Under the pieces are notes generated by a model. It searched no databases and was not told the origin of the DNA. It worked only from the letters and a program-made list of their open reading frames with translations. Position numbers and translations under genes: made by a program. This document shows, in pieces, positions 11,701 through 22,267 of a stretch of DNA of 64,000 bases (position 1 is its first letter; each line of letters begins with the position of its first letter). The DNA is from Anthonomus grandis grandis (taxonomy: Eukaryota; Arthropoda; Insecta; Coleoptera; Curculionidae). Location of the stretch: assembly GCF_022605725.1 (NCBI RefSeq), contig NC_065558.1, positions 496,001 to 560,000 of the forward strand. The letters are read 5' to 3'.

Positions 11701-14700
11701 TTTTTTTATTGTAAAGAGTTGTTACTTGGCGAACAACATGGATTTATTTCTGAAGAGTCTGCTGTGACTAATTTGTTAGTGTTTCAGCAGAATCTGTTGA
11801 ATGCGTTGGAGAGGGGATGTCAGATGGATGTAATCTACACCGACTTCTCCAAGGCGTTCGACAGAGTTGACCATAGTATTTTGGCAAAAAAATTGGATAT
11901 TTTTGGATTTTCTAATCTTATGGTGAATTGGTTTGTAAATTCTTTGTCAGGGAGGACCCAGCAGGCACGAATAGGTAATGCAAGATCAAGCTATATTAAT
12001 GTCACTTCAGGTGTTCCACAAGGTGGGCACTGTTCACCTTTGCTCTTTAATATTTTTGTGAATGATATTGCTGCCTGTTTTGAGAACAGTGACTTCCTTT
12101 TATTTGCTGATGATTTGAAGTTTTTTAGAGAGATTTTATCAATACTTGATCAGATTTGGATAGATTGAATGAGTGGTGTGTTAACAACAATTTGTTTTTG
12201 AATGTAAGCAAATGCAATTATATAAGTTTTCTCAAGCGAACTAAAAAGGTTGTCACTTCATATAACATTCAAGGAAGTACACTTCAATATTGCAGCATAG
12301 TTAAAGATCTTGGTATCTCGTTTGATGTTCGTTTAAACTTTAATGCACACATAAACAATATTGTTCTCAAATCCTCTAAGAATCTGGGTTTTGTACTGAG
12401 GAACTGTAAAGAATTTTCTATAGAGACCTGTAAGAGGTTATACATGTCATTGGTTGTTTCATTGCTGGAATATGGCTCAGTGATATGGTTGCTTGTCCTT
12501 GGAAAGAGTTCAGAACAAATTTATTAGGTTTTGTCTCTATAAACTTCGAATAAGAATTCCGGATGATCATGTTTATGATATTGTTTTAGAAATGCTTGAT
12601 ATGAAGACATTGAGACAAAGACTATTATTATTGAATGGTCAGATAATTTGTCCAGAACTTCTGATGACAATACAATTTAATATTCCATCTAGGAATTTAA
12701 GGCAGTATCGTGTCTTTTCATTACCATTTCATAGCGCCAATTATGCATTACATGCTCCTATTGAAAGAACTCTAAGAATTGTCAATACTAGGGAGGTTGA
12801 AATTTTGGGCATTTCCTTATCTAGATTTAAGAGTCAAATAAGAGAAATTGTTTAATTTTTTTTTTTTTTGGTGCAATACTGAATATTATACTTTAGTAGG
12901 GTATGTTTTTAGCGTTTTTGGAGTTCTGTTATATTGATTTAAGTTATAAAACTATTTTCGGTATTTTACTGTTAAGTATGGTTAGGTTCAATTGATTTTG
13001 TATTTAATTTACTGTTGTAATGGGGTTGATCCCGTAAAATAAAAAAAAATAAAAATATTCATAAATGTCCTAAACCTCCCTCTAACACTGGTCATATGAC
13101 TCGCCAGGTTAAGGATTTTCCTTTACCAATCTCTATATCCTCCCTCACCAAGAACTGACTTATATACCTTAGCAAAAAGATTTACAACCATGTTCCTCTA
13201 TGTATCAGACAAATTTTAGAAGTTAAGAAATTCAAAAAGGAATTAAAATCACTTTTATTATCCAGGGCATATTATAGCCTTGACGATTTTTTTAATGATA
13301 CCTTTTAACTTGTGCTCTGACATCATTTTAGTGTTTGCTATTAAATAATTATGATTAATTTTGGTAATGTGTGTAAATTTTATGTATGTTTGTTTGAAAT
13401 TTGAAATTTAAAGTGAATTTGGAATTTTTTAGTTTTTAGGATGCTTGTACACAAGATTTTGTTGTCTTACGTAATATAGCACATTTTCTTCTTTCTTATG
13501 CATTTTTGGTATATTATTTATTCCTTAGGGGGCACAAGAGTTTATAGTTCCAACAAGATTCCCAGGAAAATTTTACTCCTTAGTGCAAAGTCCACAACAG
13601 TTCAAACAGATGCTCATGGCTGGGGCTGTGGATAGATATTTTCAAATTGCTAAATGTTACAGGGACGAGGGCGCTAGGTAAAGCTACTGCATTGTTTCAT
13701 ATTATGTAAAAGTTCTTATTATATTTTAATTAGGCCAGACAGACAACCTGAATTTACCCAGCTGGATATTGAATTGTCTTTTACCTCTCTGGAAGGTGTT
13801 ATACAACTCATCGAAGAGTTGCTGGGGTATGCCTTAGCTGATTTATGCAATGGCATTCCAAAAAAGTTCAAAAGAATGTCTTATCATGAAGCGATGGAGA
13901 GCTATGGGAGTGACCAACCAGACATCACTTTTGACTATAAGGTCTCACCGACAATTTAATAAAAATTAAGACTATTTTTGCTTTTTTAGCTTGAAAATTG
14001 CATAAATATTCTGGAAAGTAACCGGATTAGTCAGGGTTATAAAGATTTTGGAGCCTACATTTTAGTCTTTGACCCTAAAGATGCTTGCACCCTACCAAAA
14101 TCTTTAAAAGAAAAAATGGTGAAGGTTGCAAGTCAATATCCTGATGCCAAATTGGTGCAGAATAAAATTTTAAAGGATCAGTGGCCTGCTAAAATGCAAA
14201 AATTGTTTTCTGTAGAGGAGTGCAGGCAGATCTTGGATAAATTTAGTGTGGATGATGGTTCTGTGGTGTTTATTGCTTATGGATCGAAAAATGATGCTGT
14301 AAGTCCTTTGATAGGAATAGTTTCATTACCTTTTTTTAATTAAACTTGTGTGCAACTTTTACCTTGTTTACTTTGTTACTTCATGTGCTATGTGACAAGA
14401 TGAATCAGTGTTTTCCTAAAAAGAGGCTTAAAATGAAAAATAGAAAACCATTGGTCACAGCAGGCCTCAGAACTTCAGCTAAAAACCTCCGTTTTTTGGC
14501 TAAGTTGTGCAAGTTTACAACTAATGCAAACATTATTCTTTATCATCAGAAATATCGTAGTATATACAGAAAGACGATAAAAGCAGCAAAGGTTTAATAT
14601 TATAGTGACCGCTTGAATGTGTCCTCAAATAGGCAGAGAGAATGTTGGTCAATTATAAATGACTTCAGGCATTCTCACAAGAAAGTTTCAGAACCAGAAG

Positions 14701-17301
14701 TAAGACCAAATAGTTTAAATGATTATTACTGTAATATTCCTCATTTATTGCTCAAGGATGTGAATACTAATATTGATCCTTTGCATTATATTCAACAAGT
14801 GTCAGTTCAAAATTCTTTTTTCTTTTATCCTGTTAGCCTTACTGACGTTAGAGATGCAATAAATCAGCTTGAGCTGATGGGATATCATCAAAATTACTAC
14901 TCCTTTTGCCTGACTCAGCATTGAGTGCCTTAGCTTCTGCCATAAACAATTCCTTTCATAATGGCATCTTTCCAGCATGTTTGAAGGAGGCAGTGGTTAT
15001 CCCTCTTTATAAGGGTGGAGATTTGAGTGAGCCTTGTAATTTCCGTCCAATTCCTATATTGTCTACCCTCTCCAAGATAGTTGAAAAACTTGCAAAAATC
15101 AGAATTTTGTCTTTTTTACAACATAATTGCATTTTATCTGCAAATCAGTTTCAGTACCCCAGTGCCAAACTACGTTAAGTCAAAAATTGCCATTTGTCAG
15201 GAAAGCCATGTTAAGTTGTTTTGTGACTTTATTTTATCATATATCGTCTGGTAACTATTTAAGCAATTTTTTCCAAATTTCACAGAAATGTTAAAAAAAA
15301 ATATTATCTATTTAAATTTGTTTTGATTTTTGCCCTATTTTTTTTTGTTTTTTTGTTAATAAGTGACTTAACGTTATATGCCCCATAGAAAAAACAATGG
15401 TTTTTGACTTAACACTAATATTAAGTCGAAACAGTGAAACAAAACTCAAACCAAACCATGTTAAGTTAACAAAAATTTTACTTTTTTTTCAAGTTATATT
15501 ATAAAATAGAAAATTATTAGAGTAGGACTTAAATGTCTGTAGGAAATAACACAAATTATAAAGTTTACTCCGAGTCACCATCTTCTTCCTGTACTGTATT
15601 ATTGTGTCTAAGGGTCCTGTAGTACTCGTGAAATTGATTTGGTATCCATGGAAGTAATTTTTGTAGATGATCATATTTTTTTTTAGAAATAATCGGAATT
15701 GGACCATTTTTCAGGCAAGGTAATTTGCTTGGGAAGATATTTTTTATCCTAGTTTTTCGGTTTAAATCGACTTCTAAAAATTCTGAACCAAAACTGTTTT
15801 TATAGTACAAAATCCCCGGTTTTCCCTGTCTTACTTGCATTTGCACTACTTTTGAAATAAGAAAATCCTCCCTAGATGATTTTTTTTTATTCAAACGAAA
15901 TGGAGCAGAGGAACCTTTATACAAGGACTTAAAGTTTAAAAAATCGAAGGATTGCATTCCAACAACATTGAATTTTTTTTTTACCTTAAAGACGGACCAT
16001 TTGTTGCTTTTTGCTAAACCTCTCTTTATATCTCAAAAAATCCTAACTCTTTTATCTTAGAAACAGCTACTCTTATTCATAAATGTTCTAAACCTCCCTC
16101 TTACACTGGTCATATGACTCGCCTGGTTAACGATTTTTCCTTACCAATCCCTCACCAAGAACTCACTTATATGCCTTAGCAAAAAAATTTACAACCATGT
16201 TCCTCTATGTATCAGACAAATTTTTGAAGTTAAGAAATTCAAAAAGGAATTAAAATCACTTTTATTATCCAGGGCATATTGATACATAATGATACCTTTT
16301 AACTTGTGCTCTGACATCATTTTAGTGTTTTAGTTTTGTTTCCTGTTAAATAATTTAATTTACTTCCTCAAAATTCTGTTTTATTGACAGCTTTACTTAT
16401 TTTTTAATCAAATTTATCAAAAAGATGCTTTTTTTTTCTCAATCTGTTTTGTTATGATTAATTTTGGTAATGTGTGTAAATTTTATGGTAAAGTATTTTA
16501 GATGTTATGTTTGTTTGAAATTTAAAGTGAATTTGGAATTTTTTAGTTCTTAGGATGCTTGTACACAAGATTTTGTTGTCTTACGTAATATAGCACATTT
16601 TCTTTCTTTCTTTCTTTTAGAGAAGTATGCTGGGAAAAATTCGTCTTGAATACGTCAAATTTCTGGAACAAACTGGCAACTTAAAAATCAGAAAAAAAGG
16701 TTTACATTTCTTGTGGATAGTTGATTTTCCCTTATTTGAAATCTCCAGTGAAACCGGTGACATCCAGTCGGCACATCACCCTTTCACCTCTCCACATTCC
16801 GATGATTTAAAACTACTGCAAGAAGATCCTTTAAAGGTATAATCAAGATGATGCTCAACATTTTTTAATTAATTAAATTTATTTAATTAGGTGAGAGCAT
16901 TGTCTTATGACCTGGTATTAAACGGAAATGAAGTGGGTGGAGGTTCTATTCGGATCCACGATCCAGTTTTACAAGAGCAAATATTGGACTTGCTGAAAAT
17001 CCAAAAGGGCCATTTGCAGCATATTTTGGATATGTTAGGTGGGTTGTAGGTGATTCATTAATATCAATAATTATATATTGTTTGTTTTTTAGCTTCTGGT
17101 TGTCCCCCACATGGAGGAATAGCCCTGGGACTTGATAGACTCTTAGCGATCCTATTAGATATGCCCAGTATTAGGGACGTTATTGCGTTTCCGAAAACTT
17201 TTGAAGGCAAAGACCCAGTTAGTCAAGCCCCTGCTGCAGTCTCAGAGGAAGTACTGAAGCTTTATCATGTAAAGAGTGTTCTTTGTGATACTAAAAAATA
17301 A
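8729..17301 (+). CDS. DARS2: Mitochondrial aspartyl-tRNA synthetase, nine exons
   Basis: Exons are 8729-8791, 8850-9137, 9189-9554, 13529-13677, 13734-13941, 13990-14298, 16621-16836, 16891-17038 and 17093-17301, about 651 aa, close to the usual length of mitochondrial AspRS. The first 21 residues are basic and non-acidic, fitting a mitochondrial targeting peptide. Exons 2-3 hold the OB-fold anticodon-binding domain. Class II signatures follow: TPGGAQEF, motif 2 (CYRDEGA followed by RPDRQPEFTQLD), FLWIVDFPLF, SAHHPFT, LNGNEVGGGSIRIH and motif 3 (GLDR near residue 597). The enzyme charges mitochondrial tRNA-Asp, possibly tRNA-Asn as well in some bacterial-type members. The insert between motifs 2 and 3 is of bacterial type, which separates it from the cytosolic enzyme. 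Introns 1, 2, 4, 5, 7 and 8 are 48-58 bp; introns 3 (4.0 kb) and 6 (2.3 kb) are swollen by retroelements. The coding sequence looks intact. Confidence 0.95.
9589..9662 (+). repeat. LINE 3'-tail copy A, left part, in synthetase intron 3
   Basis: This stretch (starting TAAACCTCTCTTTATATC) matches 16016-16082 in intron 6. It continues, after the LINE at 9663-13055, at 13061-13515. Read in the plus frame, copy B encodes a typical C-terminal end of a LINE RT (an LETATLIHK-like block). Confidence 0.8.
9663..13055 (+). mobile_element. LINE alpha, near full length but broken, in synthetase intron 3
   Basis: The element starts with the end of an ORF1: a Leu/Glu/Lys coiled coil at about 9705-9890, followed by an RRM-like part at 9886-10233 (NNIIIYNLPES). 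It goes on to an apurinic-type endonuclease at 10470-10880 (GGVYIPPNS, FGDFNVPDSSW) and reverse transcriptase at 11400-12530 (SSGPDGIPNYF, YTDFSKAFDRVDHS, SGVPQGGHCSPLLF, FADDLKFF). It ends in A-rich sequence at about 13035-13055. Several frameshifts and stops make it inactive. The flanking TATTC (9658-9662 and 13056-13060) is the likely target-site duplication. It belongs with the fragment at 19339-20605. Confidence 0.88.
13061..13515 (+). repeat. LINE 3'-tail copy A, right part
   Basis: Continuation of copy A after the LINE insertion. It reads as a LINE RT C-terminus (FKKELKSLLLSRAYYSLDDF) and then about 200 bp of 3' UTR-like sequence that runs almost to the splice acceptor of exon 4. It is nearly identical to 16076-16610, apart from about 100 bp present only in copy B around 16280-16440. 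Confidence 0.8.
14340..15157 (+). mobile_element. LINE RT fragment in synthetase intron 6
   Basis: Three frames in succession (14346-14597, 14613-14924, 14906-15178) give the linker and N-terminal RT region of a LINE: WSIINDFRH, then VVIPLYKGGDLSEPCNFRPI, LSTLSKIVEKL and ILSANQF. It stops just before the expected GF(R) block, where the next element begins. It may be the 5' part of the same LINE whose tail lies at 16016-16617. Confidence 0.8.
15158..16015. mobile_element. DNA-transposon fragment with GTTAAGT motif clusters
   Basis: The segment interrupts LINE sequence and holds six copies of GTTAAGT or GACTTAAC within about 310 bp (15174, 15210, 15363, 15405, 15420, 15470), then a minus-strand ORF (15565-15957). 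The layout of a clustered short motif at the end, then an ORF read inwards with an acidic C-terminus, copies the 3477-7817 element although the motif differs. No matching right TIR was found before 16016, so it appears truncated. Confidence 0.55.
15565..15957 (-). CDS. Transposon-encoded ORF related to that at 4101-4475
   Basis: A 130-codon ORF ending EEDGDSE. Its central part carries QVRQGKPGILYYKNSFGSEF and its end carries a KKYDHLQKLLPWIP block. By eye these correspond to the VKRGSKNLFFKTSYND and EKLNKNLLKLMP blocks of the ORF at 4101-4475. No recognised enzymatic motif is present. It is probably the last part of a protein carried by a DNA transposon; the upstream portion is missing or beyond a splice site that cannot be placed. 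Confidence 0.5.
   Translation of the reverse strand: MQSFDFLNFKSLYKGSSAPFRLNKKKSSREDFLISKVVQMQVRQGKPGILYYKNSFGSEFLEVDLNRKTRIKNIFPSKLPCLKNGPIPIISKKKYDHLQKLLPWIPNQFHEYYRTLRHNNTVQEEDGDSE
16016..16617 (+). repeat. LINE 3'-tail copy B in synthetase intron 6
   Basis: Matches copy A of intron 3 over its whole length but lacks the LINE alpha insertion: it reads straight through ACTCTTATTCATAAATG at about 16071-16087. It runs to within a few bases of the acceptor of exon 7 and so supplies the polypyrimidine tract (TTCTTTCTTTCTTTTAG). Confidence 0.85.
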
Positions 17302-17337
17302 GCTATATATAAGAATATATTTAAATTTTTAAGATAT

Positions 17338-17490
17338 GTAGTTTGATTATCCCATTGTATGTTTCGCTACAGCCAATAAGATAACAAGTATTCGCAGTAA
17401 AAAATGGCCATAATTTAATGGGTGCAAACTTTAATTCAAAAATGTAGAATTTGATCTTGACAAGGTCATCACAAAAAACTGTTTAAATAA
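17338..17490 (+). repeat. 150-bp direct repeat, left copy
   Basis: It starts GTTTGATTATCCCATTGTAT and is about 90% identical to 20608-20757 in the same orientation. It lies directly against the 3' end of a minus-strand LINE, 36 bp after the synthetase stop codon. Confidence 0.9.
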
Positions 17491-19338
17491 TTATTTATTT
17501 ATTTAGCAGTTTATTTCCAACAGGCAAAGCCCAGTTACAGGAAAATCTACAATTAATGTTTTGAAAGTGTAAACAAGTATTATATTTTTATAAATTAAAT
17601 AACAAAAAGAAAGAAAAATAAGGAAAACTTAAATTACTATAGTAACATCATGTATATATCAAAATTAAAGGAGATGTAAATTAACATTAGAATGAACAAA
17701 GAAAGGGATTCATGGGGCAAGGGAAAAAAGGAATTATGGTAACTGTTGGTTTGTCAGAGACAAAACTAGATCCTTTATGGAGCATACAAATATGTCACAG
17801 GTTGATGATACTGAATTAAAAATTCTGCACATTTGATATACGGGATCCTGAAACCTAATGTTAGTTCTAGCGCGATCTAAAGCAAAAGTGATACTTGCTC
17901 TAGAAGCGAATCGTGGTACATGAAATAGAATATCGTTCAAGAGAGGAGGAGAATTTATTTGATTATTGACCAACTTCCATAAGAATGTTACAAAATGAAC
18001 TGTTCTCCTCATGGCCAGAGATTGCAGATTAAATCTACCTAACATCAGATCATGATCATGTCCCCTAACAGGATATATTCCATCCTCACGAAACATAAGA
18101 AACTTTAAAACCCCTCTCTGAACACTCTCGATGTAGCCAACATGGCATTCATAGAAAGGATACCACACCAAGGAACCGTATTCCAGTCTTGATCTAACAA
18201 AGGAAAAGTACAATAGTTTTATTGAGTTTGAGTTGTTAAAGAGTCGGCTATTTCGAAGGACAAAACCCAGAAGTTTCAACGAGGAGGTCACTGTCTGTTC
18301 AATATGTGGCACAAATGTGAGCCTATCGTCGAATACAACCCCTAGATCTTTAATCTTTCTACAGAGGATTTGATTGTCTATATTGTAATTAAACAAAACA
18401 GGATCCTTGGTTCGGTGAAAGGAGATCACACAGCATTTCGAGATGTTAAGACATAACTGATGATTTCGACTGCACCACCCCCTAATTAGGTCCTCTTTAA
18501 GAACAAGCAGTCTAAGATACTATTGATACACCAGAATATTTTCAGATCATCAGCATAAGCTAGTCTAAGGCAGGAAATCGATTCTATAAGATCATTAATA
18601 TAAAAGATAAAAAGAAGTGGGCCGAGATTGGATCCCTGTGGGACTCCAGAAGTTGAAACAAAGGTATTAGATCTGCAACCTTCCACCTCAACAAACTGTA
18701 GACGGTCAATAAGTTATGACGAAAGCAACGAAATTAGCCTTTCTGAGAAGTTGAATTGCTTGTTCAATTTTTCCAACAGAATGCTATGATTTATCTGATC
18801 GAAAGCCTTACTGAAATCAGTATACACCACATCAACCTGACTTTTTCTATCGAGGGCTGGAGAAATAAAATAACATTACAGAGGTTAGTGATGCACGACC
18901 TTTTAACCGTGCTGATCTATAGAGAGTAGCGATTGAACTTTGGGAAGAATTCTGTTATAAACAATAGTTTCAAAAGTTTTGGAAAAATTGCAAAGTATGG
19001 AGATAGGTCGGTATAGTTGTCGATTCTGTTTATATCATCTTTTTTTGTGAATTGGTATTACTGTAGCACATTTCCAGACACCTGGAAATTTGCCAGTTTT
19101 CAAAATAAGGTCAAAATATGACATAAAGACCGACAAAGGACAAACATGCAGTCTTTAGCCACAAAACTTGGAACACCATCTGGACCGGATGTCAACTTGT
19201 TTTTTAGCCTCCGACTAGCAGCAATAATTTCCTCAGTGATAATTGATGGAAGAATGTCAATGAGGTCTGAGGAATTAGAAGGAGGATAGGTTTCTGCGAG
19301 GTTGATTCTCTTGATTGAGTGTGTGTGTACAGTCTGCC
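17491..19338 (-). mobile_element. LINE beta, 3' part, broken
   Basis: On the minus strand the RT begins near 19338 with the TSGPDGVPSF motif. It continues through STSGVPQGSNLGPLLF and AYADDLKIF (18486-18686), and ends in a 231-codon thumb/C-terminal block at 17734-18429. Frameshifts separate the blocks between 18690 and 19100. The 3' end is A-rich (complement of TTATTTATTTATTTAG at about 17490). The endonuclease and ORF1 are absent. Confidence 0.85.
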
Positions 19339-20605
19339 ATCCCAAAACTTCAATTCCAGTAAAGTTTACCAGCCTCAAGATCCTTTCGACAGGCGTGTGC
19401 ATAGCATAGTTGGTACGATGATAAGGCAAAGAAAACAATCGATTTACTCTCAGATTACGATGTGAAATATTAAATGAAATCCTATATTAAGTAGTTCCGG
19501 ACAAATCACAAGGCCATTCAAAAGTTTATAAATAAACACCAAATCATTCTCAGTGCGTCTCTTAAGTAAACTCCGCATATTCAGCAAGTTCATTGCTTCA
19601 TCATAACAATGGTCATTAGGAACTGGAATGCGAAGTTTATAAAGGCAGAATCGTAGAAATTCATTTTGAACCCTCTCCAGTGCCATACAATTATTCATGT
19701 ACAGAGGAGACCAAATTATTGATCCATACTCCAACAAAGAGACAACAAGTGATATGTACAACCTTTTGCAAGTTTCAACCGACAAATCCTTACAATTGCG
19801 CAGGACAAAACCAAGGACCTTAGATGCTTTAGTTATAATAGTATTTACATGGGTATTAAAACTCAATTGTTTATCAAAAAAGATACCAAGGTCCTTTACT
19901 ACTCCAGTGTACCTAAGATTAACATTATCAATAGTATAGGAGGAAGTTACCCGTTTGTTTCTTTTGTAGAAACTAATGTAACTGCATTTACCCACATTCA
20001 GTGCCAAACTATTACCAACACACCATTCACACAATCTATTCAGATCATCTTGCAAGAAAACCATGTCTTGTTCTGAACTGATCACCCTATAAAACTTTAA
20101 ATCATCGGCAAATAACAAAAAATTACTATTTTTAAAGCAAACCAAAATATCATTAATGAAAATATTGAACAACAGGGGAGAACAATGACCACCCTGTGGA
20201 ACCCCAGAGGTCACACTGATAAGATGCGACCTAGCATCCCCAATTTGTATCTGCTGAAATCTGTCAGAAAGAAAACTTGCAAACCAGGCCACCAAACAAT
20301 CTGAAAAATCAAAAAGTCTCAATTTTTCTAGTAATAAGCTATGGTCGACACTGTCAAATGCCTTGGAAAAGTCTGTATATATTACATCCACTTGTTCACC
20401 CCTCTCCAAAGCATTTAACAGAGCACCCTGATACAGCAACAAGTTTGTAATAGCAGACTTGCCACGACTGAAGCCATGCTGTTCACTTAACAGAAGTTCT
20501 TTGCAATACAAATTAATTTGGTCATGAAGTTTTAGGATGGCAGACTGTACACACACACTCCTGTAATTGATCATTTCATTAGCAGCACCACATTTAAATA
20601 TTTAT
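19339..20605 (-). mobile_element. LINE alpha RT fragment fused to LINE beta
   Basis: A 374-codon open RT block (19450-20574) plus the next 33 codons (19340-19438) match LINE alpha of intron 3: NYRSVC(V/I)QSA, VIYTDFSKAFDSVDHS, SGVPQGGHCSPLLF, FADDLKF and the end block FSLPYHRTNYAMH. The 5' side is truncated at about 20605 inside the IFKxG motif. The 3' side stops about a dozen codons before the alpha stop codon and passes directly into LINE beta. Confidence 0.85.
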
Positions 20606-20607
20606 CT

Positions 20608-20757
20608 AGTTTGATTGTCCCATTGTATGTTTAGCTACAGCCAATAAGATAACAAGTATTCTCAGTAAAAAATGGCCATAATTTAATAGGTAGAAACTTT
20701 AATTCAAAAATGCAGAACTTGGCAAGATCATCACAAAAAAACTCTTTAAATATTTAG
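20608..20757 (+). repeat. 150-bp direct repeat, right copy
   Basis: Same sequence and orientation as 17338-17490. It abuts the truncated 5' end of the LINE alpha fragment, so the two copies exactly bracket the chimeric LINE block. Confidence 0.9.
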
Positions 20758-21335
20758 TTTTGATGTTGAATTCTCCATTCTTCCAGAGGTTCTTGCATTA
20801 AAAACATTGTATTAATGGCAATGGCACCAAAAGGTGACACTATTGTCATCTACAACTTGTGTCTGCACTATTTTATGTTTGGGAAAAAGTGAGGTCCATT
20901 GATTAAAAGACAACATTTATTTTATTTATTTATTTATTTAAGACCAGTGTAACTACCATATCTACTGTACATGTGTTAAAGAAACCTTCTGGTTTGTGAC
21001 ACTAAATACATTCAATTATTATTAAGCATAAATCTTATCACAGTAGTTATTTTTCTTAAACAATAACTGATTAAAATACCTTTTTCTTTCAAACATAATT
21101 ATATTCCTGAGCCATGACTTAATGACTATCTAAAACATTCTTACAGGCACTAATTAAACTCGGATCTTACTTACATTTTTCTATTTGAATGAACACGAGA
21201 CAACATAGAGAGAACTGTCAATAAATTAATATACTTATATTAAATTGTGAGGAATATAAAGAGACACTTTAAATATATACATCAATTAATAGGCTTATTT
21301 CTTTGTTAATCAAGAACAAATTATACAAATATTTG
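20758..21335. other. 3' flank of the CRAL-TRIO gene
   Basis: AT-rich, with a (TTTA)n run at about 20925-20940 that may be an old LINE 3' end. Part of it should be the 3' UTR of the minus-strand CRAL-TRIO gene. No ORF or other structure is supported. Confidence 0.4.
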
Positions 21336-22064
21336 CTAAACGTCTGTAGGCAATATATCAGGTATTAAGTAATTGCAAAGATCAGCCTCTGAATTGACAA
21401 ATGTGACTTTTCCCGCTGTCTTCTCGTCCAGCCAACCCTTAATCACAGTCCAGCAACCCGAAAACAGGGCAGGAGAATTTATTATTAAACACACACCCAA
21501 CCTCTCGGGGTAGTGCCTGCTAAGTAACCAAATAAGGTTCTTAATCAATTGATAATCCATACAATTCAAGCCAAAGTCTTTTAAGTCAAAAACTATGCAT
21601 AGATTATCGATTACTTCTTCGAAACACCTTTTACAAGCGTCCTCGAGACAGTACACAATGAATTTAGTCAGTTCATCCAAGTCTCTTTCATTCACATTGT
21701 GATTTTTTGCAGGAATGTAAATGACAGGCCTACCGTACATGTCTCTGTGTTTCAGCACCCGGGCCCTGTTAGCTTCAAGGTGTTTTTTTATAACGGGATG
21801 ATCAGGACTAAGCTCGGAAACACCATAATCTTTCCTCCACTTGTTGGTCTTTAAAATGGCCTGAAATGCACTGTCAACATCCTTGAACGCCTTTAAATAC
21901 CTCTTAAGGGAAAAATCGTTATGGTACTGTTCTGGATCCGCTTCCGAGATCAATTTCATGCGAGTTTTTAAGTCTTGAAAGTGGGCTTCTGGCACCTCTT
22001 GTTCGCCCATGTTTTTTTTCCTACCAGATGGCTTAAAGTGTGGGACAAGTGCGAACCTAGACAC
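21336..22064 (-). CDS. CRAL-TRIO (SEC14-like) lipid-binding protein, single exon
   Basis: 242 codons, or 224 if the internal Met at 22010 (MGEQEVPEAH) is used; the first 18 residues are basic and could be a short extension. Residues about 45-85 form the helical CRAL-TRIO N part (LKRYLKAF, WRKDYGV). Residues about 110-240 form the lipid-binding domain: GRPVIYIPAKNHN, IVFDLKDFGLNCMDYQLIKN, YPERLGVCLIINSP and KVTFVNSEADLCNYL. Members of this family carry hydrophobic ligands such as phosphatidylinositol, retinoids or tocopherol between membranes; the ligand here cannot be told from sequence. There is no signal peptide or membrane segment, so it is probably cytosolic. The absence of introns is unusual beside its neighbours and might indicate an old retrocopy, but the frame is intact. 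Confidence 0.9.
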   Translation of the reverse strand: MSRFALVPHFKPSGRKKNMGEQEVPEAHFQDLKTRMKLISEADPEQYHNDFSLKRYLKAFKDVDSAFQAILKTNKWRKDYGVSELSPDHPVIKKHLEANRARVLKHRDMYGRPVIYIPAKNHNVNERDLDELTKFIVYCLEDACKRCFEEVIDNLCIVFDLKDFGLNCMDYQLIKNLIWLLSRHYPERLGVCLIINSPALFSGCWTVIKGWLDEKTAGKVTFVNSEADLCNYLIPDILPTDV

Positions 22065-22267
22065 AGGGAGATTAACGATTTTTTTATTTGATTTATCTTA
22101 TCGGGCCAGAAATCCTTGATTTATTAGTGAAATGATATGATAAGATATGTTATTAATTAGAAATAACTTAATATTTAATAATAATTACGAATTGTTTTGA
22201 TTTTTGACATTGACGTTTCTGACAGTGACACTGTTGACAGTAGGGATTTCTTGAAGGCCGGTTTTGG
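22065..22267 (-). promoter_or_regulatory. Presumed promoter and 5' UTR of the CRAL-TRIO gene
   Basis: This 200-bp gap lies between the start of the CRAL-TRIO frame and the repeat region. It is AT-rich and contains the short direct repeats TTGACATTGACG and CTGACAGTGACACTGTTGAC near 22200-22240. No core promoter element can be assigned with confidence. Confidence 0.3.
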
